Shown: one piece after another, positions 1-8,567 of the stretch
How positions within the stretch are numbered: the stretch's first letter is position 1
Layout: every line of letters begins with the position of its first letter
DNA from: a virus
Direction: 5' to 3' (one strand)
Virus record (IMG/VR): IMGVR_UViG_3300020162_001586
Span: 1 to 41,906 of that record
DNA length: 41,906 nucleotides
The notes under the pieces: model-generated
Database searches by the model: none
Seen by the model: the letters and a program-made list of their open reading frames with translations, nothing else
What the model was told of the DNA's origin: nothing
Translations under genes and position numbers: made by a program

Positions 1-25
1 CAGCTGAAGAAGGGGCAACACGCGG
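1..25. repeat. Terminal 25-bp direct repeat (contig overlap), left copy
   Basis: The first 25 bases are identical to the last 25 (41882-41906). Joining the ends over this repeat gives one uninterrupted reading frame (41723 through to 78) and restores the T7 gene order portal-scaffold. This suggests a circularly closed assembly graph rather than physical phage ends, which in T7-like phages lie between the terminase and early genes. Confidence 0.8.
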
Positions 26-78
26 AGCTCCTTCCCAGCGGTGGCTACATGATCATTACCAATGGCTTTGAATACTGA
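1..78 (+). CDS. C-terminal part of a small protein spanning the contig junction
   Basis: The first base starts an open frame of 25 codons ending at TGA 76-78, with C-terminus GGYMIITNGFEY. When the contig is closed over its 25-bp overlap, this frame continues upstream to an ATG at 41723 inside the 3' end of the portal gene, giving a 78-residue protein. Its stop overlaps the scaffold start (TGATG), a layout typical of translationally coupled genes. The first half is Gln-, Arg- and Pro-rich and is read out of frame from the portal's low-complexity tail. The last 25 residues have more ordinary composition. Function unknown; the position between portal and scaffold suggests a head-assembly role, which is only inference. 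Confidence 0.5.
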   Translation, partial: QLKKGQHAELLPSGGYMIITNGFEY

Positions 79-782
79 TGCCTGAAGTCATTACTGGTCA
101 AGACGCTGTTGCTTCATACGAAGCTAGTGGCGGGGCGGAGGAGGCTGCTCGTGTTGACGCGGCGAGAGCCGAGCTGGTCGATGAGGCGACTGGGCAAGGC
201 TCAGACCCTGAGCTGATTCTGGGGAAGTACCAGTCAACTGAAGACCTCGCCACCGCCTACCAGAATCTGCAGCGGGAGTACACCCGACTGAAGAATGGAC
301 AGCCTGCAGCAGACCAAGCTGATCCAGCACCCGAGCAGCAAGCCGACTTTGGTGAACCAGAGGAGGCAGAGACTGGTGCTGATCCAGGGCCTATTGACCC
401 CGCCAAGGCCGCGTCCATCCAACAGTCAATCTTTGAGCAGGTGGGTGGAGAGGCGGAGTACCAGCGCCTAGCGACCTGGGCTGCGAAGAACCTGCCGGCC
501 GAGCGGACCAACGCATACAACCAAGCGCTGGCTGCTGCTGATGAAGGCGCAATCATGAATGCGCTGAAGGGCCTGCAGTATGACTTCATGATGAAGAACG
601 GCTATGAGCCACGGCTGACTGGCGGGCGTGCACCAAGCAATGAGGTGCGCGGCTATGAGTCAGAGGCTCAGGTTGTAGCTGCCATGAAGGACCCCCGTTA
701 TTCAGGGGACAATCCCGATCCGGCCTACATCAAAGAGGTGGAGAAGCGCATTGCCGTGAGCAACGTGTTCCAACCTCGTTGA
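78..782 (+). CDS. Capsid assembly scaffolding protein (T7 gp9-like)
   Basis: This 234-residue acidic protein lies between portal and major capsid, the position of T7 gene 9. Scaffolding proteins direct procapsid assembly inside the cell and leave before DNA packaging. The N-terminal half is rich in Glu, Asp and Ala and looks disordered. A motif around residues 49-70 (KYQSTEDLATAYQNLQREY) matches the segment commonly seen in T7-like cyanophage scaffolds. The C-terminal part is helical and ends with a more basic stretch, the usual capsid-binding end. The ATG overlaps the upstream stop (TGATG), so translation is probably coupled. Identification rests on composition, motif and synteny. Confidence 0.88.
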   Translation: MPEVITGQDAVASYEASGGAEEAARVDAARAELVDEATGQGSDPELILGKYQSTEDLATAYQNLQREYTRLKNGQPAADQADPAPEQQADFGEPEEAETGADPGPIDPAKAASIQQSIFEQVGGEAEYQRLATWAAKNLPAERTNAYNQALAAADEGAIMNALKGLQYDFMMKNGYEPRLTGGRAPSNEVRGYESEAQVVAAMKDPRYSGDNPDPAYIKEVEKRIAVSNVFQPR

Positions 783-798
783 CACTGGGTTATAAGTA

Positions 799-829
799 GA
801 GGCAGATCAACCAACCAGTGATCTGCCTC
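799..829 (+). promoter_or_regulatory. Perfect 11-bp stem-loop between scaffold and capsid genes
   Basis: GAGGCAGATCA (799-809) pairs perfectly with TGATCTGCCTC (819-829) around a 9-nt loop. No T-run follows, so it does not look like an intrinsic terminator. It may be an RNase III-type processing site or mRNA-stabilising hairpin ahead of the highly expressed capsid gene. The rest of the 146-nt gap shows nothing further I can name apart from the capsid ribosome binding site. Confidence 0.6.
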
Positions 830-928
830 AGGGCCCGGTGCGCCGACACCCCTGTGAAGCGACGTTGGTGAAGGCGTAAGCCTCGGTGGTTATCAGCAAC
901 AAACCATCCATCAACTAGGAGACAGACG

Positions 929-1969
929 GTGGCTGCACCCGACGCAACCCTGTCCAGAGCTGGCGCGATTAACAACGCGACTGGCACCTGGGCCCAAGAC
1001 AACGCCCTCTTCCTGAAGGTTTTCAGCGGAGAGGTGATCACTGCCTTCGAGCGCTCCTGCATCTTCAAGGGGCTGGCTCAAGAGCGCACCATCCAAAACG
1101 GCAAGAGCGCACAGTTCCCAGTGACGGGGCGCTTCACAGGGCGCTTCCATACCCCTGGGAAGATGATCGAAGGCCAGGGCAACATGGCCCAGAACGAGGT
1201 CGTGATCAAGATCGACGATCTGCTGATTGCAGACGCCGCTCTGTACGACCTCGACGAGGCCAAGAACTTCTACGACATTCGCAGCATCTACTCGAAGGAA
1301 CTGGGCAACGCCCTGGCCCGTGAGTACGACAAGCGCATTGCTCGTGTGCTGACCATGGGCGCCCGTGTCTCCACTGGAGACCTGACTGCCAACCTGCCCA
1401 CCGGCCTGTCTCCCGACGATCCCTTCCGGACCGGCACTCGGGTGGACATCAACAAAGCCGCTCCTACTCCCGACGACTTCGTGGCTGCAGTGTTTGCTGC
1501 TGCCCGTGCTCTGGACGAGAAGGATGTGCCTTCTGACGGTCGTGTTCTGGTCTGCTCGCCTGAGGTGTACTACACCCTGATCCAGTCGAGCCGTGCTGTG
1601 AACTTCGACTTCAACCAGCAAGGCGAGAATGGTTCTTACAGCAAGGGCCAGATCGCACAGCTGGCTGGATTCAGCATCTACAGCTCCAACCACATCAAGC
1701 AGGGCAACGTCACTGCTAAGACTGGCGAGCAGGGCTTCACGTTCGCAGGCACAGACACTGCTCTGTCTTCTGTGAACATGACCCAGACCCGGATGCTGGC
1801 CTTCCAGAAAGGCGCGGTTGGTGTGCTGAAGCTGCGTGATCTGTCAATGCAGATGACCGGCAACGACTACAACGTGATGTACCAGTCTACGTTGATGGTT
1901 GCTAAGTACGCCTGTGGCTTCGGCTACCTGCGTCCCGAGGCCATCTGCGAGATCTACAACAGCCTCTGA
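929..1969 (+). CDS. Major capsid protein (T7 gp10-like)
   Basis: The 346-residue protein has the size of T7 gp10A (345 residues) and follows the scaffold gene. It contains stretches typical of T7-like HK97-fold capsids, for example VFSGEVITAFE near the N-terminus, FPVTGRF around residue 65, and SKELGNALAREYDKRIARVL at about 120-140. The start is GTG, supported by a strong Shine-Dalgarno (AGGAGA, 917-922) seven bases upstream. An intrinsic terminator follows at 2000-2024, as with T7 T-phi after gene 10. There is no sign of the gp10B-type frameshift: the next small gene is separate and starts after the terminator stem. Confidence 0.96.
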   Translation: MAAPDATLSRAGAINNATGTWAQDNALFLKVFSGEVITAFERSCIFKGLAQERTIQNGKSAQFPVTGRFTGRFHTPGKMIEGQGNMAQNEVVIKIDDLLIADAALYDLDEAKNFYDIRSIYSKELGNALAREYDKRIARVLTMGARVSTGDLTANLPTGLSPDDPFRTGTRVDINKAAPTPDDFVAAVFAAARALDEKDVPSDGRVLVCSPEVYYTLIQSSRAVNFDFNQQGENGSYSKGQIAQLAGFSIYSSNHIKQGNVTAKTGEQGFTFAGTDTALSSVNMTQTRMLAFQKGAVGVLKLRDLSMQMTGNDYNVMYQSTLMVAKYACGFGYLRPEAICEIYNSL

Positions 1970-1999
1970 TTCGCTCATCGCGATTCTCACTGGCAAACT

Positions 2000-2024
2000 G
2001 AGGGGCAGAGATGCCCCTCTTTTT
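2000..2024 (+). terminator. Intrinsic terminator after the capsid gene
   Basis: GAGGGGC (2000-2006) pairs with GCCCCTC (2013-2019) around a 6-nt loop, followed by five T residues. The position just after the capsid matches the late T-phi terminator of T7. The next gene starts two bases beyond the T-run, so read-through is probably partial. Confidence 0.85.
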
Positions 2025-2025
2025 C

Positions 2026-2226
2026 ATGGCCATCACACTGAACCTGTACGGCGACAGCAGCGAACCCTCTGATCTGGTTGAGCTGAAGGACTGGGATCCT
2101 GCTGTTGTGATCACTGATCCTGGCGCCATCCAACCCCAGGTCGTTTTTGCCAGCACCGACGAAGCAGCCGTTGCTGTAGAGCCTGCCGCTGAGCCTGCCC
2201 CCGTCACCACCAAGACCCGCAAATGA
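2026..2226 (+). CDS. Small acidic protein between capsid and tail tubular A
   Basis: This 66-residue protein starts at ATG 2026, directly after the capsid terminator, and its TGA overlaps the ATG of the tail tubular protein A gene (ATGA), suggesting translational coupling. An alternative in-frame ATG at 2011 lies inside the terminator stem and is less likely. The protein begins MAITLNLYGDSSEPSDLVEL, and its C-terminal third is rich in Ala, Val, Pro and Thr and likely disordered. I do not recognise a family. Its place in the head-tail cluster suggests a virion or assembly accessory role, but the sequence alone does not show one. Confidence 0.7.
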   Translation: MAITLNLYGDSSEPSDLVELKDWDPAVVITDPGAIQPQVVFASTDEAAVAVEPAAEPAPVTTKTRK

Positions 2227-2849
2227 CAGAGCTAGAAGCCGTCAACATTCTGCTCAGCATCATTGGTGAGTCACCAATTGACAGGCTGAGCGATACAACG
2301 GTGAATGAGATCACGGATTCCACCTTGGCCAGGCGCACCCTGACCGAGGTGAGTCGTGACGTTCAGGCGGAAGGCTGGAACTGGAACACCGATCACGATG
2401 TCCCTGTCGTGAAGGACAACCAGAACCAGTACCTGCTTGAGTCGAACACGCTTGCCGCGATCTTCTCGCCCAGCCGCTACCCCAACGGGCAGTACGTGCA
2501 ACGTGGCAACAAGGTGTACGACCGCGTGAAGCGCACGTTTGCCTTTGGTGCCAACGCCACACAGGCACTGGTCATTGACCGCGTTGTGTACCAGCTGGGC
2601 TGGGAAGAGCTGCCTCACGTGGCCCAGCAGTACATCGTGATTCGGGCTGGTCGCATCTTCAGCGACCGTTACCTGAACAGCAACGCGATCTACGTGTACA
2701 CCGCTCAGGACGAGGAGTACGCCCGCGCCATGCTGATTCGTGGCGAGGAGCGTGGGATGCAAAACAACCTGCTGTGGGGCAACGACCGCGGCATGGGTCA
2801 AGGGACAGGTTTCATCCCTGCTGAGGGGATGCGTTTCAGGAGCGTCTAA
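2223..2849 (+). CDS. Tail tubular protein A (T7 gp11-like)
   Basis: The 208-residue protein matches T7 gp11 (196 residues) in size and place, between capsid and tail tubular B. It starts with the typical ELEAVNILLSIIGESPI segment of phage tail-tube/adaptor proteins and contains GWNWNTD at about residues 51-57. A conserved-looking YIVIRAGRIFSDRYL stretch follows near residues 137-151. Such proteins form the dodecameric ring joining portal and nozzle. Stop and start overlap with both neighbours, so the structural genes form one tightly packed unit. Confidence 0.93.
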   Translation: MTELEAVNILLSIIGESPIDRLSDTTVNEITDSTLARRTLTEVSRDVQAEGWNWNTDHDVPVVKDNQNQYLLESNTLAAIFSPSRYPNGQYVQRGNKVYDRVKRTFAFGANATQALVIDRVVYQLGWEELPHVAQQYIVIRAGRIFSDRYLNSNAIYVYTAQDEEYARAMLIRGEERGMQNNLLWGNDRGMGQGTGFIPAEGMRFRSV

Positions 2850-5443
2850 TGCGTCGGAAGTCTCGCCTCAATGCCCCGAAGAACCCTCCTGCATCGCTGG
2901 TGCAGGGGAGCATCGACACGTTGACCCAAGGCGTCAGCCAGCAGCCTCCTCACCTGCGACAGGTGGGGCAAGGCCAGCGGCAGGTCAACGGCTGGAGTTC
3001 GCCTGTCAGCGGACTTAGCAAGAGGCGACCGACTCAGTACGTGGGCAGGATCAGCGCAACGCCGGTCACTGACTTCTTCCTGGAGACGATGCCGATCACG
3101 ACAGGTGAGAGGTACAACGTCTTCCTGTACAACACTGGCGGCAATGCCAGGGTCCAGGTCCTGCGTGACGGGATCAGCTGCGATGTGGATGTCCACGGCT
3201 CTGGGCTGACTGCTGTGACGGGGACTGGCGGCGCAAAGGAGGTGAATGGCACCAGCGGCAGCTACCTGTACAACGCGTCAGGGCTTGAGGGCAAGTATGT
3301 CTTCATCAACAACGGCCCGTTCGGCCTGCTGCTGAATCGCGAGAAGGTCACCGCAATGGATGCGGCGACAACTCCGGCACAGAAGTACGAAGCGCTGCTC
3401 TTCGTGCAAGGCGTCAACTACGAGGTGACGTACACCGTCAAGCTGAACGGGACAGACCTCACTCCTTTCACCACGCCCAAGGCAACGGATACGGTCAACA
3501 CGCTGAGCACTGACACTGTTGCATCTGAGCTGACCACGCGGATTAACGCAGCGTCTGGCTTTACTGCGACCCGTGTCGGCAGCGTTGTCCATGTCAGGAA
3601 GACAGACAACACCGACTTCACCATCAACCTTTCCGACTCCCGCAGTAATTCACTCGCCAGATCATTTAAGGGAGTGACATCCAGCTTTATCGGCCTGCCG
3701 ACTGTTGCTACCAACGGCTTCGCCATCCGTGTCGATGGCAGCCCCAACACAACCAACGATGACTACTGGGTGAAGTTTGTCACCCGTGACTCATCGACCT
3801 TTGGCGACGGTGTATGGCAGGAGGCCCCCTCGCCTGGGATCAAGTACAAGCTCAACGCTGACACCCTGCCGTTGGTCTTCTACAGGAAGGCGCCGAGCGT
3901 TTTCTTTGTTGGCCCTGCGGACGGAGCGACGCGCTCCATCACGGTCGGTGGCACCACCCACAGCTTCACCTTCCCCCTCTGGGGTGAGCGGACTGCAGGC
4001 GATGAGATCTCTGTCCCCACGCCCAGCTTCATTGGCAAGGCCATTAAGGACCACGGCCTGTTCAGAAGCCGGTACGTGGTTGCGGCTGGTGAATCGGTTG
4101 TCCTGAGCGAGGTGGACCAGATCTTCAACTTCTTCGGAGACACGTCCAGCCAGGTGCTGGACACCGATCCGATTGACGTGCGGGCCGTCTCGGAGACGAG
4201 CACTGACCTGAACTGGATCTTGCCAATTGACGAGAGTCTGTTGGTCTTCAGCGGGAAGTCTCAGTTCCAGGTGCGGCCTGCTGATGCAGACGTGCTGACG
4301 CCCAAGACAGCTGTGTGCCTGCGGCTCAGCAACATTGAGATGAACCCAAGCCTGCGACCAAAGATCGCGGGCCCGAACGTTGTATTCGCCACGAATGAGT
4401 ATGGGTACACAGGGTTCAGGGAGTACCAGTTCTTCGACACGCAACAGCGCAGGCTGGGCCTGAACCTTGGGGGCAGCCTCAACATTACGTTGAATGCGCC
4501 CAAGTACATCACTGGCCTGGCTACATCGTGGGATGTGGGAGAGAGCCTCGACTACTTCGTGTGCCTTGCACCTGACAACCGCAAGAAGCTCTACGTCTAC
4601 AAGTACCTGTGGCAGTCAGGGCAGGGGAGCCTGTACAAGCAGCAGGCCAGCTGGAGCACCTGGGAGTTTGACGGAGACATCCGCTGGGCCCGGTTCTTCG
4701 ACAACAAGCTTTGGCTTGTCATGACGTATGCCGATGGCACATACACCACTTACATTGAGTCAGAAGAGCTTGACGACACCGTAGATCCACAGATTTATCT
4801 CGACAGGCTGGTGCTGTTCCCCGAGTGCAATGCAGACGTTGAAGTCAACAACAACGTAGTGGCTGCGTATAACTCAGAAACCAACGTCACCACCTTCACC
4901 CTGCCTTATCAAATGCAGGGCACGACGGACGCCGTTGTTCGTTATGACAATGCCCGCAGCCGTTCCCTTGTCGTTGGGACGGCCAGCACTGGCAACCAGA
5001 TCGTTTGCTCAATTCGAGGCGACTGGCGCACGGACAAGCTGGCCATCGGTCGTCGCTACAAGTTTGAGTATGAGTTCACGCCGGCCTACAAGCCAAGCCG
5101 AGACCAGGCCCGTCAGCGCGTGATCGGTGACCTCAACGGTCGGCTGCAAGTCGCGACATGGACGGTCCATCACAGCGAAAGCGGCAGGTACGACGTGATT
5201 GTTCGCCGTCAAAACCGCAGTGTTGACAGCCGCCACCAGTTCTGGGCACGTGTGCTCAACGTAGAGAACAACAAATTAGATACGGCAGCGACTGTGCTTG
5301 ATACAGGTAGCTTCCGAGTCCCAGTACATTCGCGGAACACGGAGTGCACTGTGAGCATCGAGAGTGACTCATGGCTGCCACTCACGATCTCTGGTGCATC
5401 GTGGGAAGGAAACTACAGTGATCGTGCGCGGAGCTTGGGCTGA
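2849..5443 (+). CDS. Tail tubular protein B / nozzle (T7 gp12-like)
   Basis: The 864-residue protein corresponds to T7 gp12 (794 residues), the nozzle that ends the stubby tail. Early in the protein there is SIDTLTQGVSQQPPHLRQVG, the characteristic N-terminal motif of this family, then KRRPTQYVGRI. The remainder is beta-rich, as expected for the nozzle's propeller domain. An AGGAG Shine-Dalgarno precedes the ATG, and the stop overlaps the next gene (TGATG). In T7-like phages gp12 contacts the fibres and the internal ejection proteins. Confidence 0.95.
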   Translation: MRRKSRLNAPKNPPASLVQGSIDTLTQGVSQQPPHLRQVGQGQRQVNGWSSPVSGLSKRRPTQYVGRISATPVTDFFLETMPITTGERYNVFLYNTGGNARVQVLRDGISCDVDVHGSGLTAVTGTGGAKEVNGTSGSYLYNASGLEGKYVFINNGPFGLLLNREKVTAMDAATTPAQKYEALLFVQGVNYEVTYTVKLNGTDLTPFTTPKATDTVNTLSTDTVASELTTRINAASGFTATRVGSVVHVRKTDNTDFTINLSDSRSNSLARSFKGVTSSFIGLPTVATNGFAIRVDGSPNTTNDDYWVKFVTRDSSTFGDGVWQEAPSPGIKYKLNADTLPLVFYRKAPSVFFVGPADGATRSITVGGTTHSFTFPLWGERTAGDEISVPTPSFIGKAIKDHGLFRSRYVVAAGESVVLSEVDQIFNFFGDTSSQVLDTDPIDVRAVSETSTDLNWILPIDESLLVFSGKSQFQVRPADADVLTPKTAVCLRLSNIEMNPSLRPKIAGPNVVFATNEYGYTGFREYQFFDTQQRRLGLNLGGSLNITLNAPKYITGLATSWDVGESLDYFVCLAPDNRKKLYVYKYLWQSGQGSLYKQQASWSTWEFDGDIRWARFFDNKLWLVMTYADGTYTTYIESEELDDTVDPQIYLDRLVLFPECNADVEVNNNVVAAYNSETNVTTFTLPYQMQGTTDAVVRYDNARSRSLVVGTASTGNQIVCSIRGDWRTDKLAIGRRYKFEYEFTPAYKPSRDQARQRVIGDLNGRLQVATWTVHHSESGRYDVIVRRQNRSVDSRHQFWARVLNVENNKLDTAATVLDTGSFRVPVHSRNTECTVSIESDSWLPLTISGASWEGNYSDRARSLG

Positions 5444-6588
5444 TGGCTTGGGGAGCAATTATTGGTGGCGTCCTTGGCATCGGCAGCTCCGTGCTTGGTG
5501 GCGCCTCGCAGCGGGCTGCTGCTGCGGCTCAGAACGAGGCGGCAGAGAAGCAGGCGAAGGCTCAGTTCAAGCGTGCAAAAGAAGAGTGGCAAATCAAGAA
5601 CGCCACAGACCTGGCCCAGTGGCAATGGGACAAAGCGCGCATTGAGCAGCTGCGCTTCAACGAACGTCAGGCCAAGTCTGATTACGAGGCCTACAACGCC
5701 AAGCTGATCGCAGCAGCGCAGCGGAACCTAGAGATCAACAGTGGCGCCCTGTACGACAAGTTCGTAACTGAGGAAGCCCTGCGGGGTACGCAGGTTGGGA
5801 TGGAATACATGTATGCCACCAACAAGCTTGGGGCAGAGAGCACTGAGACGTTGCGGCAATACCTGGGGAACATCAACCAGTCCGTGCTGCAGAGCAGTGC
5901 AATCGTTTCCCGTATGACCGGGGAAAGCCAGGAGCTGCTTGGGAGCATGGCGCTTGAGGAACAGCGTGACCAGCTGGGCTGGCAAATCAACCAGCTCGCC
6001 GCCATGGCCAGAGACGCTGAGGCCAAGGGCGGGAGCATCGTCAGGCAGGGCGGAGGTGCCACCGCCCAACGCCTCGCGATGGATGCAGGCAAGCAGTTGG
6101 GTCGCGCCTATGGGGAGCTGGTGGTGAAGAGCCAGGACCGCAGCCTGCGCATGGACCTGATGAACCGCACGATGAACAGTGACGTTGCCAAGCAGCTGGG
6201 GCAGGTGTCACTGCAGATTCAGGATGAAGCCGAGAAGATGAAGTTTGCCAACCTGCGGTACCAGGCTGACTACAACCTGACGCAGCAGCAAATGGAGAAG
6301 CTGACGATCCCCAGCTTTGGCTTGGCCAACAAGCAATACCAGCGTGAACTGGATTCGTTGCAGCTACAGACCCAACAGGTGGTGGATCAGGCCAGCATCC
6401 CGTACCGGGAGCAGACCTACTTCACACCGCTGAAGCCGATCAAGGGCCTGAAACCAGAGATGATTTCACCAACAGCGGTGAGTGCACCCAGCTGGGGCAG
6501 CATCATTGGCAACAGCATCCTCAGTGGTGCACAAGGCGCAATGCAGTTCAGCTATCAAAAGCCAGGTGGTGGGCTTGGCTTCTATTGA
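5443..6588 (+). CDS. Internal virion protein (T7 gp14-like)
   Basis: This 381-residue protein follows tail tubular B, the position of gp14-type core proteins in cyanopodoviruses. It opens with a glycine-zipper hydrophobic segment (AIIGGVLGIGSSVLGGA, residues 4-20) suited to membrane insertion, followed by a long Ala/Gln/Glu-rich coiled-coil region to about residue 270. The C-terminus is Gly-rich (GGGLGFY). T7 gp14 is ejected into the outer membrane as part of the DNA-delivery channel. It is longer than T7 gp14 (196 residues), as is usual in cyanophages. Its larger partners (gp15- and gp16-like) are on the opposite strand here. Confidence 0.82.
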   Translation: MAWGAIIGGVLGIGSSVLGGASQRAAAAAQNEAAEKQAKAQFKRAKEEWQIKNATDLAQWQWDKARIEQLRFNERQAKSDYEAYNAKLIAAAQRNLEINSGALYDKFVTEEALRGTQVGMEYMYATNKLGAESTETLRQYLGNINQSVLQSSAIVSRMTGESQELLGSMALEEQRDQLGWQINQLAAMARDAEAKGGSIVRQGGGATAQRLAMDAGKQLGRAYGELVVKSQDRSLRMDLMNRTMNSDVAKQLGQVSLQIQDEAEKMKFANLRYQADYNLTQQQMEKLTIPSFGLANKQYQRELDSLQLQTQQVVDQASIPYREQTYFTPLKPIKGLKPEMISPTAVSAPSWGSIIGNSILSGAQGAMQFSYQKPGGGLGFY

Positions 6589-6599
6589 GCTATTGTTGA

Positions 6600-6614
6600 C
6601 ACTGTTCAACAGTG
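6600..6614. promoter_or_regulatory. Palindrome in front of the cyAbrB gene
   Basis: CACTGTTCAACAGTG is a perfect palindrome around a central C, directly after a TTGACA hexamer (6596-6601) and just upstream of the cyAbrB start. Related sites occur at 28122-28133 (ACTGTTGACAGT) and 34051-34060 (ACTGTTGACT). It has the form of an operator and could serve autoregulation or temporal control. No good -10 is visible at the right distance. Confidence 0.45.
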
Positions 6615-6620
6615 CTACCG

Positions 6621-7025
6621 ATGGCTCCACTCAAAGGCAAAGCGTTGCTTGAGTACCTTGCAGACCGCCAAGGCGATGATCGCGACAAGGTGATCGAGGG
6701 TGCTGGCTACGTCACCAAGCGCTCCGGCAAGCTCAGCCTGCAGCGCACAAAGTTCTTTGAGGCATTGGCTGCTGCCAATGGTCATGAGCTTGGCCCTGTC
6801 ATCAACGAGCGCCCTGAAGGCTTTGGCAAGGAGGCCACCTACAAGCTGAAGGTGGGGCCCAAGGGTCTGGTGCCTGTGTCCCGTGCATACACAGACCAAT
6901 GCAACATGAAGCCTGGCAGCTACGTGAAGGTTGTCATTGAGGACGGCGCAATCATCCTTGAACCGGAAGAGCAGGCTGCTCCTGCGTGCACTCCGCCCCT
7001 TGCTCAGCTGGCAAGCATTGCCTAG
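6621..7025 (+). CDS. cyAbrB-type transcriptional regulator encoded by the phage
   Basis: The 134-residue protein starts MAPLKGKALLEYL, matching the start of the cyanobacterial cyAbrB domain (consensus PLTGKALL). GYVTKRSGKLSLQRTKFFEAL follows the pattern of that domain. From about residue 75, LKVGPKGLVPVSRAYTDQ then KPGSYVKVVIEDGAIILEP resembles a swapped-hairpin AbrB DNA-binding module. Host cyAbrB proteins control nitrogen and carbon metabolism genes, so a phage copy could reset host transcription or regulate the phage. A GTG at 6612 would add three residues; I prefer the ATG at 6621. A palindrome overlaps the start region and an intrinsic terminator follows, so the gene may be its own unit. 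Family assignment is from motif memory. Confidence 0.85.
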   Translation: MAPLKGKALLEYLADRQGDDRDKVIEGAGYVTKRSGKLSLQRTKFFEALAAANGHELGPVINERPEGFGKEATYKLKVGPKGLVPVSRAYTDQCNMKPGSYVKVVIEDGAIILEPEEQAAPACTPPLAQLASIA

Positions 7026-7054
7026 CGTTCACGGGTGAGACCAAGGGTGATGGG

Positions 7055-7079
7055 GGGGGCACTGCCCCCTTTTTCTTTT
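7055..7079 (+). terminator. Intrinsic terminator after the cyAbrB gene
   Basis: GGGGGC (7055-7060), loop ACT, GCCCCC (7064-7069), then TTTTT C TTTT. This is a textbook Rho-independent terminator between the cyAbrB and endolysin genes. Confidence 0.9.
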
Positions 7080-7088
7080 GAGAGTCTG

Positions 7089-8213
7089 ATGACAGTGAAG
7101 GAAGTCCAGTTCACGCCAGAACGCTGGCTCCAGTTCTGGGACAACTACAAAGGCCTGGAGCACCAGATCAAGGCCATCTGCCTGCTGGGCGACCACATCA
7201 ATCAATCCGATCCCTGTCTGCTGACGGAAGGAGCGGAGTGGGTGGAGCGTTGGCGCGCTGAGGTCAAGGATGTACCCAACACCTGGGCCGGCGTTGAGCA
7301 AGCTGCCACGACGGCAGGCGCCAAGTTCCCTGAGCTGGTGGCTGCCCAGTGGTGCCTGGAGTCGGGGAGTGGCCAGCACACCAGTGGCCGCAACAACTAC
7401 TTCGGGCTGAAGGGGCCAGGCACCCAGTCACGGACGCAGGAGGTGGTGAACGGGAAGACCATCACCATCACCGATGAGTTCCTCGATTTCCGCAGCCTGC
7501 AGGAGTGCGTCCAGTACCTCGTTGATCGCTGGTACAGGGATTGGCACGGCCACAAGGGCGTCAACAATTCCTCCAGCAGGGAGGCCGCAGCCAGGGAGCT
7601 GCAGCGGCAGGGGTACGCCACCAACCCGGCCTACGCAGACCGGCTGATTGCCCTGATGAAGCAGCACCGCCCAATCCAGGGCGAAGCCGTCTCGCGCAAC
7701 CCGCTGAACGTGCGGTGGCAGAGCCAGAACGACAACAAGAGCGGCACTGGCTACCGCGAGTGCTTCTCCAGCTCAGCCGCCATGTTGGCAATGTTCTGGG
7801 GGAAGGTTGACAATGACGACCAGTACAACGCCATTCGTGCGAAGTACGGCGACAGCACTTCCGCCGAGGCCCAGCTGGCAGCGCTGCGGTCCCTGGGCCT
7901 GAAGGCTGACTTCTTCACCAATGGCACCCCTGCGGCCCTGGAGCGGGAGATTGATGCCGGTCGGCCAGTGGCGGTCGGGTGGCTGCACAAGGGCCCCGTC
8001 TCGGCCCCCACAGGCGGCGGTCATTGGTCGGTCGTTATCGGCTACACCGCCGCGGCCTGGATCCAGAACGATCCCAACGGTGAGGCCTCTCTCGTCAACG
8101 GCGGGTACGCCAACAACACCAAGGGCGCTGGCGTGGTCTACAGCCGCAAGAATTGGAATCCGCGCTGGATGCCCGGTGGCTCCGGTGGCTGGTATCTGAC
8201 CTGCCGACCATGA
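7089..8213 (+). CDS. Two-domain endolysin: glucosaminidase plus C39-like peptidase
   Basis: The start used is ATG 7089 just after the terminator (374 residues); a GTG 54 bases upstream would lie before the hairpin. After an N-terminal region of about 85 residues comes a GH73/FlgJ-like glucosaminidase domain: FPELVAAQWCLESGSG with the likely catalytic Glu, NNYFGLKG, a beta-hairpin insertion, then YATNPAYADRLIALMKQ. The C-terminal domain looks like a C39-family papain-fold peptidase, with candidate nucleophile Cys in YRECFSSSAAML, His in GGGHWSVVIGY, and Asp/Asn in QNDPNG. It probably cuts both glycan and peptide bonds of host peptidoglycan at lysis. T7 uses an amidase instead. The stop overlaps the next gene (ATGA). 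Confidence 0.88.
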   Translation: MTVKEVQFTPERWLQFWDNYKGLEHQIKAICLLGDHINQSDPCLLTEGAEWVERWRAEVKDVPNTWAGVEQAATTAGAKFPELVAAQWCLESGSGQHTSGRNNYFGLKGPGTQSRTQEVVNGKTITITDEFLDFRSLQECVQYLVDRWYRDWHGHKGVNNSSSREAAARELQRQGYATNPAYADRLIALMKQHRPIQGEAVSRNPLNVRWQSQNDNKSGTGYRECFSSSAAMLAMFWGKVDNDDQYNAIRAKYGDSTSAEAQLAALRSLGLKADFFTNGTPAALEREIDAGRPVAVGWLHKGPVSAPTGGGHWSVVIGYTAAAWIQNDPNGEASLVNGGYANNTKGAGVVYSRKNWNPRWMPGGSGGWYLTCRP

Positions 8214-8548
8214 AGCGCGAACGCTTTGAAGCACGTGGCCTGTGGATCGAAACCAGCCGCGACTGGAACGGCCGCTACTGGATCGCCTGGAAGCCGGATG
8301 TCTCGCTCTTCTTCCGCGAGCGCTCGGCAATGATCAAGTGGCTGGCCTGGCCCAAGGGAACGCCCACCAGGGCCAGCCTCGACAGCTGGCTGGACTCCCT
8401 GGCAGCCGCTGATGCCGAGCGTGAAAGCCGCTCCCGTGATCCACAACCGGATCCGCCGCTAACCGATGAGCTGCTAGCCACCGGCTTTGGGCCTGAATGT
8501 CATCTGGACGAGGCGGATCCCAACTACCAGACCAAGACGATCATTTAG
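8210..8548 (+). CDS. Hypothetical protein after the endolysin
   Basis: The ATG at 8210 overlaps the endolysin stop (ATGA), giving 112 residues. The first half is Trp- and Arg-rich (GLWIETSRDWNGRYWIAW) and the second half is charged and probably disordered, ending acidic. No signal peptide, membrane segment or known catalytic motif is visible. Coupling to the endolysin hints at an accessory lysis role, but this is a guess. It is the last gene of the plus-strand arm; the convergent minus-strand gene ends 20 bp away, and I see no terminator in the gap. Confidence 0.7.
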   Translation: MKRERFEARGLWIETSRDWNGRYWIAWKPDVSLFFRERSAMIKWLAWPKGTPTRASLDSWLDSLAAADAERESRSRDPQPDPPLTDELLATGFGPECHLDEADPNYQTKTII

Positions 8549-8567
8549 CCCTGCCGGCCTGCGCGAC

